A DNA stretch of 64,000 nucleotides from Bacteroidales bacterium (GCA_900768685.1 CAAGDX010000034.1:62001-126000); one strand, 5' to 3'. Counted from the first letter of the stretch, positions 1 through 9,117 are shown. Notes: generated by a model from the sequence alone, not told the origin. Program-made: numbers and translations.

Positions 1-38
1 AAATCAAGCAACAGTTTAACGACTAATCTCTGCCGGCA

Positions 39-1388
39 ATGAATGCTCTAACGCAATATATTGATTTATACAGGGATAATGCCGAGGCTATTGTGAAAAA
101 TTCCTCGCTTTTTGCTGAAAGTCGTCGCAAACAGGCGTGCGATTTTCTTGCAGGCAAGCATCTGCCGGAAAAAGGCGATGAGGGATTTGAAAAAACGTCT
201 GTGGAAGATATGTTTGCACCGGACTTCGGCGTAAACGTAAATCGTGTGAATATTCCTGTAGATGTGGCGGCTACGTTCAAGTGCGATGTGCCAAATATCA
301 GCACGCTCCTTGGAATTGTGGTGAATGATATGTTTGTGCCAACGGCTACGCTACTAAAAAACTGTCCGCAAGGAGTGGCTGTGATGTCGCTCGCTAAGGC
401 AGCAAAAGAATTCCCGGAAATTGTGAGCACGTATCTCGGAAGTGTAGCACCTCAGGACAACGTAAATGCGGAACTTAACACTATGCTTGCCCAAGACGGA
501 GTTTTTATACGCCTTGAAGCCGGAGTGAAACTTGAAAAGCCCATTCAGATAGTGAATATTTTCAATTCACCGGCACGGATGCTCTCGTTTCGCAGAGTGC
601 TGATTGTGGCGGAAGAAAACTCGTCTGCAAACATTCTTTTCTGTGACCATACGCAAGTTCCCGATGTTGATTATCTCTCTTCAGAAGTTATTGAGGTGAT
701 AGCAGGAAAAGATGCCAATCTGAGAATCTGCAATATTGAGGAATCCACAGTAAATACCGGTCGCTATACACAAACGTTTGTGAACCAGGTAGATGGCTCA
801 AATGTGTACATCAATGCCACAACACTGCGAAACGGTAAGTCTCGCAATGATTTTACCATAAATATCAATGGCGAACACTGCGAAACATTCCTCACGGGAA
901 TAGCAATCGCAGACTTTGACGGAATTGTGGATAACAATTCAAATGTGAACCATAATGCTCCGAGAAGCCACAGTAATCAGTTGTTCAAGTACCTTGTAGA
1001 TGGAAAGGCACAAGGCTCTTTTGAAGGTGGTATTTACGTTTCAGGTAATGCTCCTTTCACGGAAGGCTATCAGAGCAATAGCAATATTTTGGCTTCCGCC
1101 ACGGCAAAAATGCATACCAAGCCACAACTCCTCATTTACAACGATGAAGTGAAGTGTAGCCACGGTGCTTCAACCGGTCAACTTGATGAAAATGCTCTCT
1201 TTTACATGCAGCAACGAGGAATACCACGCACTGAAGCACGTACCCTCCTCATGCAGGCATTTATGTCTGAAGTAATAGACACAATCCCTGTGGAAGGCAT
1301 AAAGGACCGTATGCGTCACTTGGTGGAAAAGCGTCTTGCCGGCGATTCCATGTTGTGCGGCGAATGTAATTCAGAATGTCATAAATAA
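39..1388 (+). CDS. sufD: Fe-S cluster assembly protein SufD
   Basis: SufD partners SufB and the SufC ATPase in the cytosolic SufBCD scaffold that builds iron-sulfur clusters. The 449-residue length fits the family. The C-terminal half has the SufB/D beta-helix signature, including CSHGASTGQLDENALFYMQ near residues 370-390 and an R-G-I-P-R-T-E-A stretch just after. sufC would be expected directly upstream, but the 38 bases before the ATG are too short to decide which frame carries its tail. sufS, its usual neighbour, lies about 3.9 kb downstream beyond an inserted polysaccharide cassette. The last codons (E-C-H-K-stop) are part of an 18-base repeat found again just before sufS. Confidence 0.95.
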   Translation: MNALTQYIDLYRDNAEAIVKNSSLFAESRRKQACDFLAGKHLPEKGDEGFEKTSVEDMFAPDFGVNVNRVNIPVDVAATFKCDVPNISTLLGIVVNDMFVPTATLLKNCPQGVAVMSLAKAAKEFPEIVSTYLGSVAPQDNVNAELNTMLAQDGVFIRLEAGVKLEKPIQIVNIFNSPARMLSFRRVLIVAEENSSANILFCDHTQVPDVDYLSSEVIEVIAGKDANLRICNIEESTVNTGRYTQTFVNQVDGSNVYINATTLRNGKSRNDFTININGEHCETFLTGIAIADFDGIVDNNSNVNHNAPRSHSNQLFKYLVDGKAQGSFEGGIYVSGNAPFTEGYQSNSNILASATAKMHTKPQLLIYNDEVKCSHGASTGQLDENALFYMQQRGIPRTEARTLLMQAFMSEVIDTIPVEGIKDRMRHLVEKRLAGDSMLCGECNSECHK

Positions 1389-1390
1389 AA
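1373..1390 (+). repeat. 18-base direct repeat, copy 1 (sufD 3' end)
   Basis: AGAATGTCATAAATAAAA covers the last sufD codons and its stop. The identical 18 bases recur at 5237-5254 just before sufS. The two copies bracket the polysaccharide cassette like the target duplication or attachment-site pair of an insertion. Confidence 0.85.
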
Positions 1391-1403
1391 CATAATAGTA
1401 ACG

Positions 1404-2636
1404 ATGCTTTTTGCCGACACTTACAAGGTCTTTAAGGGTTTTTATACAAAATGTGACAAACCCACATTTTGGTTTTGTCTTATTGAACTCTATCAAGTGT
1501 TAGGCTTTATGCCGAGTCTTCCTTCTCCGGTATTATATGCAGCCATAGCATGCTATGCTTTATACCAATTATTTAGAAAAGATATTGTAATTGACAGGTT
1601 GCTCTTGGTGTTTTTGATATATGTACCAATCTCTCTTTTGATAGTATCTCCTGACTCTGTTTTTAACTCTTGGAAACGATATGTGCTGTTTGTGCTATTG
1701 CTAATAAGCGTATCGCCACTATTATCCGGAGGAGAAATTTCGCGAAACCGAAAGATTATGCTAAAAATGATGCTCTTTTTGTGTGTATTCATAGGTGTGG
1801 GTTCTTTTTTTGCAAAGTTTTTGGGATTAAATTTTGCAAAGGGGATTCCGGAGGAATTACTCACTCGGAATGGCTTTTTTGCCGGTTTGACAATACACGC
1901 ACTGCCGCTTGGTGCAATATCAGGTATAGGTGCAATTTATATGGCATATCTTGCATATACAACAAAGAAAAAAGTGTATTTATTGCTTTCAATTCTATGT
2001 GTAATGTGTGTGATGTTTTCAGCATCACGGATAGCTTTTATTTCCTTAGTAATAGGATTTATTGTAATGTTGTTCAGATTATCAGAATCTGCAAAGAAAT
2101 TTGCCATAAATGTAGGGGTATTAATATTGATTGGCGGAGTGAGTTATCCTATATGGAGTGGAGCTATGGATTGTGTAATACATAAGAATGAATTCAATAT
2201 CCGTGCAGGAAGTATGTTTAAGTCACGCGAAAAAATGTGGAACTCAAGAATAGAAGAGTTTTGCAAAAGTCCTGTTTTTGGTGTAGGCTTCGCAGCTATA
2301 GACAGAGAAATATCGGAAGACTTTGGCTTTCATAAAGAAACCGGTAATGTAGAGCCGGGTTCATCATGGCTGATAATATTTTCAATGACCGGTTTGCTTG
2401 GAGCGATGCTTATAATTCCTGTGCTGATAAAAGCATATTACAAGACCTTTCGACGCAAAACAAGATATGCCTGTTTTCTGTGTGGATTATTAACATTCTT
2501 TTTTGTCCACATGATAGCCGAGGGATATATTTACTTTGGTGGTAGTCAGTTGGCATTTATGTTATGGCTTACAATAGGCGTGGCTATGGATTGTAGTTAT
2601 TTGAAAAGTAATTTTTCCGGAAAAGAATCCGTTTAA
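1404..2636 (+). CDS. O-antigen polymerase/ligase-like membrane protein (Wzy/WaaL type)
   Basis: A 410-residue very hydrophobic protein with about ten predicted membrane helices. The larger hydrophilic loop (about residues 255-315) sits between helices in the second half, the usual place of the periplasmic loop of Wzy polymerases and WaaL ligases. That loop contains a short Phe-Gly-Val-Gly-Phe motif near residue 292 of the kind seen in O-antigen ligase family proteins. It is the first gene after sufD (15-base gap), followed by a GT4, an acyltransferase and a GT2, so it probably polymerises or transfers a surface glycan. Sequence alone cannot separate polymerase from ligase. The DNA is more AT-rich than sufD and sufS, which suggests later acquisition. 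Confidence 0.72.
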   Translation: MLFADTYKVFKGFYTKCDKPTFWFCLIELYQVLGFMPSLPSPVLYAAIACYALYQLFRKDIVIDRLLLVFLIYVPISLLIVSPDSVFNSWKRYVLFVLLLISVSPLLSGGEISRNRKIMLKMMLFLCVFIGVGSFFAKFLGLNFAKGIPEELLTRNGFFAGLTIHALPLGAISGIGAIYMAYLAYTTKKKVYLLLSILCVMCVMFSASRIAFISLVIGFIVMLFRLSESAKKFAINVGVLILIGGVSYPIWSGAMDCVIHKNEFNIRAGSMFKSREKMWNSRIEEFCKSPVFGVGFAAIDREISEDFGFHKETGNVEPGSSWLIIFSMTGLLGAMLIIPVLIKAYYKTFRRKTRYACFLCGLLTFFFVHMIAEGYIYFGGSQLAFMLWLTIGVAMDCSYLKSNFSGKESV

Positions 2637-2656
2637 TAATAAAACTGTAACTATAG

Positions 2657-3829
2657 ATGGAAATACTTCATACAATAGGATGTTTATCAGCAGAATTAGG
2701 CGGACTTTCCGTGTGTACTTACAATTTGCTAAGTGCTATGAATAGCAGGCAGGCGAATGACAGTGTCAATGTGAGCATATTTACACCTCAGCCACGATTA
2801 GCAGGTGAATATCTTCTTGGAAATGAGGAATGGATTTCGTCTGTGGAAAACGATTGCATTTCGCATTTCGAGTATTCTTCAAATATTCGCAAGTGGCTTA
2901 AAAACAGCAAATATGATTTGTATCATACGAATGGTGTGTGGCTATATATAAATCACATTACTTGCAAGACTGCCAGGCGTAAAAATATTCCATACATTAT
3001 TTCCACTCATGGAATGCTTTATAGCGAAGCTTTGCAGAGGAGTTATTGGAAAAAATTGCCTTTCAGATTATTGTTTTTTGACAGAGATGTTGCAAACGCA
3101 ACATGCATCCATGCAACATGCAAAAAAGAAATGGAAGAAGTGCGGAACTTTGGTTATAAAGGACCAATAGCAGTGATTCCAAATCCTACTTATCATCCGG
3201 ATTATTTAGATCAAGTGTATGCTGAACGGTTGGCTTTTATAGAAAGCAGTTATCCCAAAAGATTCGGTTATTTGGGAAGATTGCATCCAATAAAGAAAGT
3301 TGAAAACATCATTTATGCATTAGCTGAAGTATCTAAGACAAAAAGCTGTGAACTGGTGATAATGGGTAAAGGTGATGATGGGTATGAAAATTTTTTGAAA
3401 AGTGAAGTAAAGCGTTTAGGACTTCAGAATGTGTTTTTCTGCGGATTTGTTTCCGGAAGAGAAAAGTATGAACAATTGTCAAAACTTTCATGTCTGTTTG
3501 TGCCAAGCGATTTTGAAAACTTTGGAATGGTTGTAACTGAGGCACTTTCCGTTGGTGTTCCTGTAATGGCAAGCCTTGGCACACCGTGGAAAGAACTGAA
3601 TACGGAAAAATGTGGATGGTGGCGTGATAGTCATGTGGAAAACATAGCAGATGTGATGATGCAGACTCTTGAAACACCGGTCAATACTCTGAAACAAATG
3701 GGAGAACGAGGTCGCAGGCTTGTTGTTGAAAAATATTCTGCAGAAAAAATAGCGGATGATATGGCAGAACTTTACAAATGGATAATAAAAGGAGGTGAAA
3801 AGCCTGAGTTTGTGTATGAAATGCGTTGA
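2657..3829 (+). CDS. Glycosyltransferase family 4 (GT-B fold)
   Basis: A 390-residue retaining glycosyltransferase. The N-terminal Rossmann half begins with an acceptor-side Gly-rich loop (GCLSAELGGLS, residues 8-18). The C-terminal half has the GT4 signature: YLGRLHPIKK near residue 205, then FVPSDFENFGMVVTEALS around 280-297, which holds the E-x7-E nucleotide-sugar site. It probably adds one sugar to a lipid-linked glycan at the inner membrane face. It is 20 bases downstream of the polymerase-like gene and its 3' end overlaps the acyltransferase. Donor and acceptor cannot be told. Confidence 0.88.
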   Translation: MEILHTIGCLSAELGGLSVCTYNLLSAMNSRQANDSVNVSIFTPQPRLAGEYLLGNEEWISSVENDCISHFEYSSNIRKWLKNSKYDLYHTNGVWLYINHITCKTARRKNIPYIISTHGMLYSEALQRSYWKKLPFRLLFFDRDVANATCIHATCKKEMEEVRNFGYKGPIAVIPNPTYHPDYLDQVYAERLAFIESSYPKRFGYLGRLHPIKKVENIIYALAEVSKTKSCELVIMGKGDDGYENFLKSEVKRLGLQNVFFCGFVSGREKYEQLSKLSCLFVPSDFENFGMVVTEALSVGVPVMASLGTPWKELNTEKCGWWRDSHVENIADVMMQTLETPVNTLKQMGERGRRLVVEKYSAEKIADDMAELYKWIIKGGEKPEFVYEMR

Positions 3830-4367
3830 TTTGTCCAAATATGATAATTCTTGGTTTCGGATTGGGACCGGAAATGTTAAGTGTTGTGTGTGGTATGTAA
3901 TCAATGCTATATTTTTTTGCAGCCGAATAAATCCATTTTCTTGTTTGAAAGTGTTTTTGCTCCGTATGTTTGGAGCAAAAATAGGTTGTGGAGTGGTCAT
4001 AAAACAGTCTGTAAATATCAAATATCCTTGGAATCTTACAATAGGTGACAATTCTTGGATAGGTGAAAATGTTTGGATAGATAATTTGGACAAAGTAAAT
4101 ATCGGGAAAAATGTCTGCATAAGTCAAGGAGCAATGTTGCTATGTGGCAATCATAATTATAATAAAGCGTCTTTTGACTTAATGACCGGAAAAATCATAT
4201 TAGAAGATGGAGTATGGGTTGGTGCCAAGTGTGTTATTTGTCCTGATGTGACAATGTATTCGCACAGTGTACTTACTGTGGGCAGTATTGCAGTGCATGA
4301 TTGTAAGGCTTATGCAATTTATAAAGGCAATCCGGCAGTGAAAATTAAGGATAGAATTATAGAGTAA
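3816..4367 (+). CDS. Hexapeptide-repeat acyltransferase (WcaF/LbetaH type)
   Basis: A left-handed beta-helix O-acetyltransferase of the WcaF/maltose acetyltransferase group, about 183 residues. The N terminus carries the family opening DLSKYDNSWF. Hexapeptide repeats follow (TIGDNSWIGENVWIDN, NIGKNVCISQGAMLL), with the catalytic-type His in GNHNYN and a C-terminal coil ending KGNPAVKIKDR. I chose ATG 3816. A GTG at 3795 also opens the frame but adds seven residues not matching the family start, although AGGAGG lies beside it. The start overlaps the GT4 gene by 14 bases, so translation is probably coupled. Likely role: O-acetylation of the glycan made by this cassette. Confidence 0.85.
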   Translation: MKCVDLSKYDNSWFRIGTGNVKCCVWYVINAIFFCSRINPFSCLKVFLLRMFGAKIGCGVVIKQSVNIKYPWNLTIGDNSWIGENVWIDNLDKVNIGKNVCISQGAMLLCGNHNYNKASFDLMTGKIILEDGVWVGAKCVICPDVTMYSHSVLTVGSIAVHDCKAYAIYKGNPAVKIKDRIIE

Positions 4368-4374
4368 TTAGATT

Positions 4375-5142
4375 ATGTTAATCAGCATAGTAACAGCGAC
4401 ATATAATTCTGCCAAGACTGTGAGAGATACTTTTGAGTCTGTATTACGACAAAGTTTTACAAACTACGAGTATATTGTAGTGGATGGAGGTTCACAAGAT
4501 GAAACTATAGATATAATCCGAGAATATGAAAATATTTTCGGAAGTAAAATGAAGTGGTTTAGTGATACTGACGAGGGGATGTATGATGCTATGAATAAGG
4601 GACTGAGCATAGCAACGGGTGATGTTGTGGGATTGCTTAATTCGGATGATTTTTTTACGTCAAATGATATACTGTCTATCGTGGCGAATGCATTTGAGGA
4701 TGAGAGTTTGGATGCCGTTTACGGAGATGTCCATTTCGTAAAAGACAGTGATTTGACAAAATGTGTACGTTATTATTCTTCAAAGCTATTCAAAAGATCC
4801 TGGATGCGTTATGGATTTATGCCAGCTCACCCCAGTTTTTACTGTAGGAGAAGTATTTACGAAAAATATGGCACTTTTGATTTGACGTATGAGGTTGCTG
4901 CGGATTTTGAATGTTTGTTGAGACTTATTTATATAAATATGATTAAGATAAAGTATTTGCCTATAGATTTTGTGACAATGAGAACCAGAGGAGCTTCTAC
5001 CAGTGGTCTTTCAAGTCATATAAGAATTTTGCGAGATCATCAGTTGGCTTTTAAGAAGAATGGAGTTTACAGCAATGTGCTGTTTGAATTTTTGAGGTAT
5101 GGTTATAAAATTGGAGAAATGCTATTTTGTAGTAAACAGTAG
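4375..5142 (+). CDS. Glycosyltransferase family 2 (GT-A fold)
   Basis: A 255-residue inverting glycosyltransferase. The opening SIVTATYNSAKTVRDTFESV and VVDGGSQDET, followed by LNSDDFF with its D-D pair near residues 95-100, form the GT2 nucleotide-sugar and metal site. The family acceptor-side Asp is probably in the VAADFECLLRL stretch near 178. It resembles the WcaE/WbbL-like group that often closes polysaccharide clusters. It is the last gene of the cassette, 7 bases after the acyltransferase. The sugar transferred is unknown. Confidence 0.87.
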   Translation: MLISIVTATYNSAKTVRDTFESVLRQSFTNYEYIVVDGGSQDETIDIIREYENIFGSKMKWFSDTDEGMYDAMNKGLSIATGDVVGLLNSDDFFTSNDILSIVANAFEDESLDAVYGDVHFVKDSDLTKCVRYYSSKLFKRSWMRYGFMPAHPSFYCRRSIYEKYGTFDLTYEVAADFECLLRLIYINMIKIKYLPIDFVTMRTRGASTSGLSSHIRILRDHQLAFKKNGVYSNVLFEFLRYGYKIGEMLFCSKQ

Positions 5143-5193
5143 TGAATAATTATAAAAATTTTGTAATAGGCTCTAAGTGTAAAATAATTGATG

Positions 5194-5201
5194 TAACTTT
5201 G
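5194..5201 (+). promoter_or_regulatory. Putative Bacteroidetes -7 box for sufS
   Basis: TAACTTTG matches the -7 consensus TAnnTTTG and lies about 50 bases before sufS. No good TTTG sits 19-20 bases upstream, so the match is partial. It could give sufS its own transcription now that the cassette separates it from sufD. Confidence 0.4.
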
Positions 5202-5236
5202 CACGAGTGTTATTGGTTAGACGCTCAAACAATCTT

Positions 5237-5254
5237 AGAATGTCATAAATAAAA
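5237..5254 (+). repeat. 18-base direct repeat, copy 2 (before sufS)
   Basis: An exact copy of 1373-1390. Read in the sufD frame it encodes the sufD tail E-C-H-K and a stop, followed directly by the sufS ATG. This is what an uninterrupted sufD-sufS junction would look like. Confidence 0.85.
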
Positions 5255-6478
5255 ATGCTTGATATTAATAATATAAGAAGTCAATTTCCTATTTTGAACC
5301 GCAATGTTTATAATAGGAAACTTGTGTATCTGGATAATGCCGCCACTTCTCAGACACCGAAGAGAGTGGTGGAGGCCTTGGAGAAAAGCTATTTTGAGAC
5401 TAAGGCAAATGTGCACCGCGGTGTGTTTTCCGTTTCCCAGGAGGCTACGGAGCTGATGGAAGCCACCAGAACACGCGTGCAGAAATACATCGGTGCGGCA
5501 AACCGAGAGGAAATAATATTTACTCGCGGTACTACGGAGGGCATAAACCTTGTGGCTGCCACATACGGAAGTACTTTCTTCCATGACGGAGATGAGGTAA
5601 TCCTCACAGTGATGGAACATCACGCAAATATTGTCCCATGGCAGTTGCTACAGAACAAAGTGAAAATCACTTTGAGACCTGTTTCCATAAATAGTCGCGG
5701 TGAACTTGATATAGATGAATATAAGTCTTTTTTCAACGAAAAAACGCGTTTTGTGGCTCTCTGCCACACGTCTAATGTCCTTGGCACTATAAACCCGGTG
5801 AAAGAACTTATCGCCATAGCACATTCTCATGGTGTACCCGTGCTGATAGACGGAGCACAGGCACTTCCTCACGCAAAAATAGATGTGCAGGACCTTGATG
5901 CTGATTTCTATGCCTTTTCTTCGCATAAAATGTATGGTCCTACAGGCGTGGGAGTGCTTTACGGAAAACTGAAATACTTGCAGGCAATGCCGCCGTATCA
6001 GGGTGGAGGCGAGATGATAGACCAAGTGTCCTTTGAAAAAACCACTTTTGCAGAGCCGCCGCTGAGGTTTGAAGCCGGGACGCCGGACTTTGTCGGTATT
6101 GCCGCATTTTCGCTTGCACTGGATTTTCTGGAAGAAGTGGGCGTGGAAAACATTGCTGCACATGAAAAGGAACTCACTGATTATGCCACGAGCAGAATGT
6201 TGGAAGAAATTCCGGGAATACGCATTTTCGGCACTGCGGAAAATAAGTGTGGAGTGATTTCATTCCTTCTTGGCAATGCACATCACTATGACACCGGTAT
6301 GCTACTTGACAAACTCGGAATCGCTGTCCGCACGGGACATCACTGTGCACAGCCGCTGATGAAATTCCTTGGCGTTGAGGGTACTGTGCGTGCTTCTTTT
6401 GCAGTATATAACACAAAGGAGGAAGTGGATAGTTTTATTGCCGCACTTAAAAGGGTAAATGCAATGCTTAATGCGTAA
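5255..6478 (+). CDS. sufS: Cysteine desulfurase SufS
   Basis: A 407-residue PLP-dependent group II cysteine desulfurase that takes sulfur from cysteine for Fe-S cluster assembly. The opening DINNIRSQFPILNR and YLDNAATSQTP is typical. The PLP Schiff-base Lys is K225 in FSSHKMYGPTGVG, and the persulfide-forming Cys is C364 in RTGHHCAQPLM. It normally follows sufBCD directly. Here a polysaccharide cassette lies between, but the gene is intact and has a possible promoter of its own at 5194-5201. Confidence 0.96.
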   Translation: MLDINNIRSQFPILNRNVYNRKLVYLDNAATSQTPKRVVEALEKSYFETKANVHRGVFSVSQEATELMEATRTRVQKYIGAANREEIIFTRGTTEGINLVAATYGSTFFHDGDEVILTVMEHHANIVPWQLLQNKVKITLRPVSINSRGELDIDEYKSFFNEKTRFVALCHTSNVLGTINPVKELIAIAHSHGVPVLIDGAQALPHAKIDVQDLDADFYAFSSHKMYGPTGVGVLYGKLKYLQAMPPYQGGGEMIDQVSFEKTTFAEPPLRFEAGTPDFVGIAAFSLALDFLEEVGVENIAAHEKELTDYATSRMLEEIPGIRIFGTAENKCGVISFLLGNAHHYDTGMLLDKLGIAVRTGHHCAQPLMKFLGVEGTVRASFAVYNTKEEVDSFIAALKRVNAMLNA

Positions 6479-6516
6479 GAAAAAAACGTTTTTTCGCAAA
6501 TTCAAAAATTTTTTCT

Positions 6517-6524
6517 TAACTTTG
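6517..6524 (+). promoter_or_regulatory. Putative -7 box before punA
   Basis: TAACTTTG, with a weak TTCG 20 bases upstream. It lies about 53 bases before the phosphorylase ATG. Confidence 0.45.
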
Positions 6525-6576
6525 CGAGATGAACAAATAAAAGTTAAAAACAATTAACACTTAAAACTAATAATCA

Positions 6577-7398
6577 ATGTTAGAACAAATTAACCAAACA
6601 GCTGAATTTCTCCGTTCAAGAGTTATCGGCACTATGCCTGAATTGGCTATAATCCTTGGCACAGGACTTGGTCCTATCGCAGACCTTATAGAAGAAAAAC
6701 AAGTTATACCTTACTCTGAAATTCCTAATTTCCCGATTTCTACAGTTGAAGGTCATGCAGGATGCTTGATTTTCGGTGTTATGAAAGGCAGAAGAGTGAT
6801 GGCTATGCAAGGTCGTTTCCACTACTACGAAGGCTACGATATGAAGCAAGTTACATTCCCTGTGAGAGTTATGCGTGCACTTGGAGTTAAAACTCTCTTT
6901 GTTTCAAATGCTGCAGGTGGTATGAATAAGGACTTCAAGGTTGGTGACGTGATGGTAATCACAGACCATATCAACCTTTTCCCGGAAAATCCGCTCCGTG
7001 GCAAGAACTACAAAGAACTCGGCGAACGTTTCCCGGCAATGACAGAGGCATACAGCCACGAATATGTTGCACTTGCAGATAAAATCGCAGCAGAAAAGGG
7101 TCTCCGTCTTGTTCACGGTGTCTATGTAGGCACAACAGGTCCTACTTTTGAAACTCCGGCAGAATATGAATACTTCCGTATTATTGGCGGTGACGCAGTG
7201 GGTATGTCCACAGTTCCGGAAGTTATCGTTGCAAACCATGCAGGTATGAAAGTGTTCGGTATTTCCGTAATCACTGACCTCGGTGGCAAAGATATTACTT
7301 ACGTTCCTACTCACGAGGAAGTTCAGGAAGCTGCTATCAAGGCACAGCCTGTAACTGTTGCCATTATGTCTGAAATGGTAGAAAAAGTTACCCTCTAA
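6577..7398 (+). CDS. punA: Purine nucleoside phosphorylase
   Basis: Cleaves purine (deoxy)ribonucleosides with phosphate to free base and (deoxy)ribose-1-phosphate in purine salvage. At 273 residues it matches the trimeric low-molecular-mass class (PNP/MTAP family). Visible motifs are LGTGLGPIADLI near the start (phosphate loop), MQGRFHYYEGY near residue 70, VSNAAGGMN near 110 and GTTGPTFETPAE near 190. Near 205 the stretch GDAVGMSTVPEV carries the Glu/Met ribose contacts. It stands alone, with its own promoter-like sequence and hairpins before thiL. Confidence 0.94.
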   Translation: MLEQINQTAEFLRSRVIGTMPELAIILGTGLGPIADLIEEKQVIPYSEIPNFPISTVEGHAGCLIFGVMKGRRVMAMQGRFHYYEGYDMKQVTFPVRVMRALGVKTLFVSNAAGGMNKDFKVGDVMVITDHINLFPENPLRGKNYKELGERFPAMTEAYSHEYVALADKIAAEKGLRLVHGVYVGTTGPTFETPAEYEYFRIIGGDAVGMSTVPEVIVANHAGMKVFGISVITDLGGKDITYVPTHEEVQEAAIKAQPVTVAIMSEMVEKVTL

Positions 7399-7457
7399 GC
7401 GAATTTTTTTAATTCGTTTACATTTCATATAAATTGTTTTTAATTACAACCCGAATG

Positions 7458-7485
7458 TCGGTGTGTTTATCCACACCGATATTCT
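7458..7485 (+). terminator. Terminator after punA
   Basis: TCGGTGTG and CACACCGA form a perfect 8-base stem around TTTATC, followed by TATTCTTTTAT. A smaller palindrome (CGAATT/AATTCG around five T) precedes it at 7400-7416. Confidence 0.65.
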
Positions 7486-7500
7486 TTTATGTAAAACACT

Positions 7501-8532
7501 ATGGAACAAAAACTTACGGAAATATCCACGCTCGGCGAATTTGGGCTTATAGACCGTATCACAAAAGGAATTGAACTCAAAAATGCATCTACGGTTCGCG
7601 GCATAGGCGATGACTGTGCGGAAATGGCATATCCGGATACTCAGGTGCTTGTTACTACGGATTTGCTTTTGGAAAATGTGCATTTCGACCTTACATACGT
7701 GCCGCTTAAGCATCTTGGCTACAAGGCAATAGTGGTAAATTTGTCTGATATTTACGCTATGAACGGCACACCGAGGCAAGTTACTGTTTCTCTGGGTATT
7801 TCAAAGCGTTTTGCTGTGGAACACATAGAGGAATTGTATGCCGGAATGAGACTTGCTTGTGAAGTGTATGGCGTTGACCTTGTGGGAGGTGACACTACTG
7901 CTTCACACCAGGGACTTGTGATTTCCGTAACAGCCATAGGTGATGCACCTAAAGACAAAATTGCCACTCGCTATGGTGCAAAACCAAACGACCTTATATG
8001 TGTGTCCGGTAATTTTGGTGCTGCATATATGGGACTTCAACTCCTTGAAAGAGAGAAAGCTGCGTCTGCAGGAATGAAAGATTTTAATCCTGATTTTGCA
8101 GGAAAAGAGTACATTATAGAGCGTCAACTCAAGCCGGAGGCACGCCGCGATATTGTGGAAGAACTCGCAAAAATCGGTGTTGTGCCTACTTCTATGATAG
8201 ACGTTTCCGACGGTCTTTCTTCAGAATTGATGCATATTTGCCGTAAAAGTGGTGTTGGTTGCAGAATTTATGAAGACAGAATTCCTATTGACTATCAGAC
8301 AGCCGTAATGGCAGAGCAGTTTGGAATGAACCTTGTGACGGCTGCACTGAACGGTGGCGAGGACTATGAATTGCTGTTTACCGTTCCGCTTCACACTCAC
8401 GAGCAGGTAGAAGCTATAAGAGACGTGAAAATTATCGGTCACATAACGGAAGAAAGTCTCGGTGCCGCTATGATAACCCGTGACGGAAATGAAATGCAAC
8501 TCCGTGCACAGGGTTTCAATCACATGGAGTAA
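7501..8532 (+). CDS. thiL: Thiamine-monophosphate kinase ThiL
   Basis: Phosphorylates thiamine monophosphate to the cofactor thiamine diphosphate. At 343 residues it fits the AIR synthase/ThiL fold. Key stretches are FGLIDRIT at the start, GIGDDCAEM near residue 36 (Mg-ATP binding Asp pair), TTDLLLENVHFD near 55, VNLSDIYAMNG near 79 (second metal site), GGDTTAS near 128 and MIDVSDGLSSEL near 232. No other thiamine gene is close by. A hairpin terminator follows directly. Confidence 0.95.
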   Translation: MEQKLTEISTLGEFGLIDRITKGIELKNASTVRGIGDDCAEMAYPDTQVLVTTDLLLENVHFDLTYVPLKHLGYKAIVVNLSDIYAMNGTPRQVTVSLGISKRFAVEHIEELYAGMRLACEVYGVDLVGGDTTASHQGLVISVTAIGDAPKDKIATRYGAKPNDLICVSGNFGAAYMGLQLLEREKAASAGMKDFNPDFAGKEYIIERQLKPEARRDIVEELAKIGVVPTSMIDVSDGLSSELMHICRKSGVGCRIYEDRIPIDYQTAVMAEQFGMNLVTAALNGGEDYELLFTVPLHTHEQVEAIRDVKIIGHITEESLGAAMITRDGNEMQLRAQGFNHME

Positions 8533-8551
8533 TGCAAACATAAGAAGTTAT

Positions 8552-8587
8552 AAGTCCTATTCTCACATCAGAGAGTAGGGCTTTTTA
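8552..8587 (+). terminator. Terminator after thiL
   Basis: AAGTCCTATTCTC pairs with GAGAGTAGGGCTT (two wobble pairs) around ACATCA and is followed by a T run. Confidence 0.75.
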
Positions 8588-8646
8588 TGTGTTTGTATGA
8601 AATTGCTATATTTCGCTGAATAATTATAATAGTTCGCATAATTTTA

Positions 8647-8677
8647 TTGATGTTTTCGTGGAATTTGTTTATTTTTG
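8647..8677 (+). promoter_or_regulatory. Putative promoter for the 8719 gene pair
   Basis: A partial -33 box (ATTG at 8646-8649) lies 20 bases before TATTTTTG (8670-8677). The ATG follows about 40 bases later. Confidence 0.5.
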
Positions 8678-8718
8678 CGAAAAACTAATTAACATTACAT
8701 TACTAATTAACAATTACC

Positions 8719-9117
8719 ATGCGACAAATTTTATTACTTGCTGTGGCACTTATTGCTTGTTTCGGAGCCAAGGCGTATGATTATCCATATCTCACGTTTG
8801 TGGGAGCGGACAATGCGGAAGTGTCTTTGTCTGTAGAAAATCTGGAAATTACTGTCAGTGATGGCAGTCTTGTTGCAGTAAATGCAGACGGTACTAAATC
8901 CTTTACACTCGCTCAGTTATCAAAAATGTATTTTTCAACCGAATTAGATGGTGTGGAAATGCTGGTTGCAGACGGTGACGATGCCGTGGAAGTTTATTCT
9001 ATTCTTGGTATTCAAGCAGGCAAATTCAGCAATATCTCTGATGCGGAATCAAGCCTCAAACCGGGTCTTTACATTGTTAAAAACGGAGTGAAAACTCGCA
9101 AACTTATCGTGAAATGA
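8719..9117 (+). CDS. Small secreted protein with T9SS-like C-terminal tail
   Basis: A 132-residue protein of no assigned function. A signal peptide covers residues 1-20 (cleavage probably after AKA). Residues 25-75 resemble the short domain often found at the start of Bacteroidales secreted proteins, ending in FTLAQLSKMYFS. The last 40 residues (VYSILGIQAGKF to TRKLIVK) look like a type IX secretion type A sorting domain: a V-Y-S/N-x-x-G motif, a PGLYIVK motif and a basic end. There is almost nothing between the two ends. The stop overlaps the next ATG (ATGA), so the two proteins are probably made together. Confidence 0.7.
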   Translation: MRQILLLAVALIACFGAKAYDYPYLTFVGADNAEVSLSVENLEITVSDGSLVAVNADGTKSFTLAQLSKMYFSTELDGVEMLVADGDDAVEVYSILGIQAGKFSNISDAESSLKPGLYIVKNGVKTRKLIVK

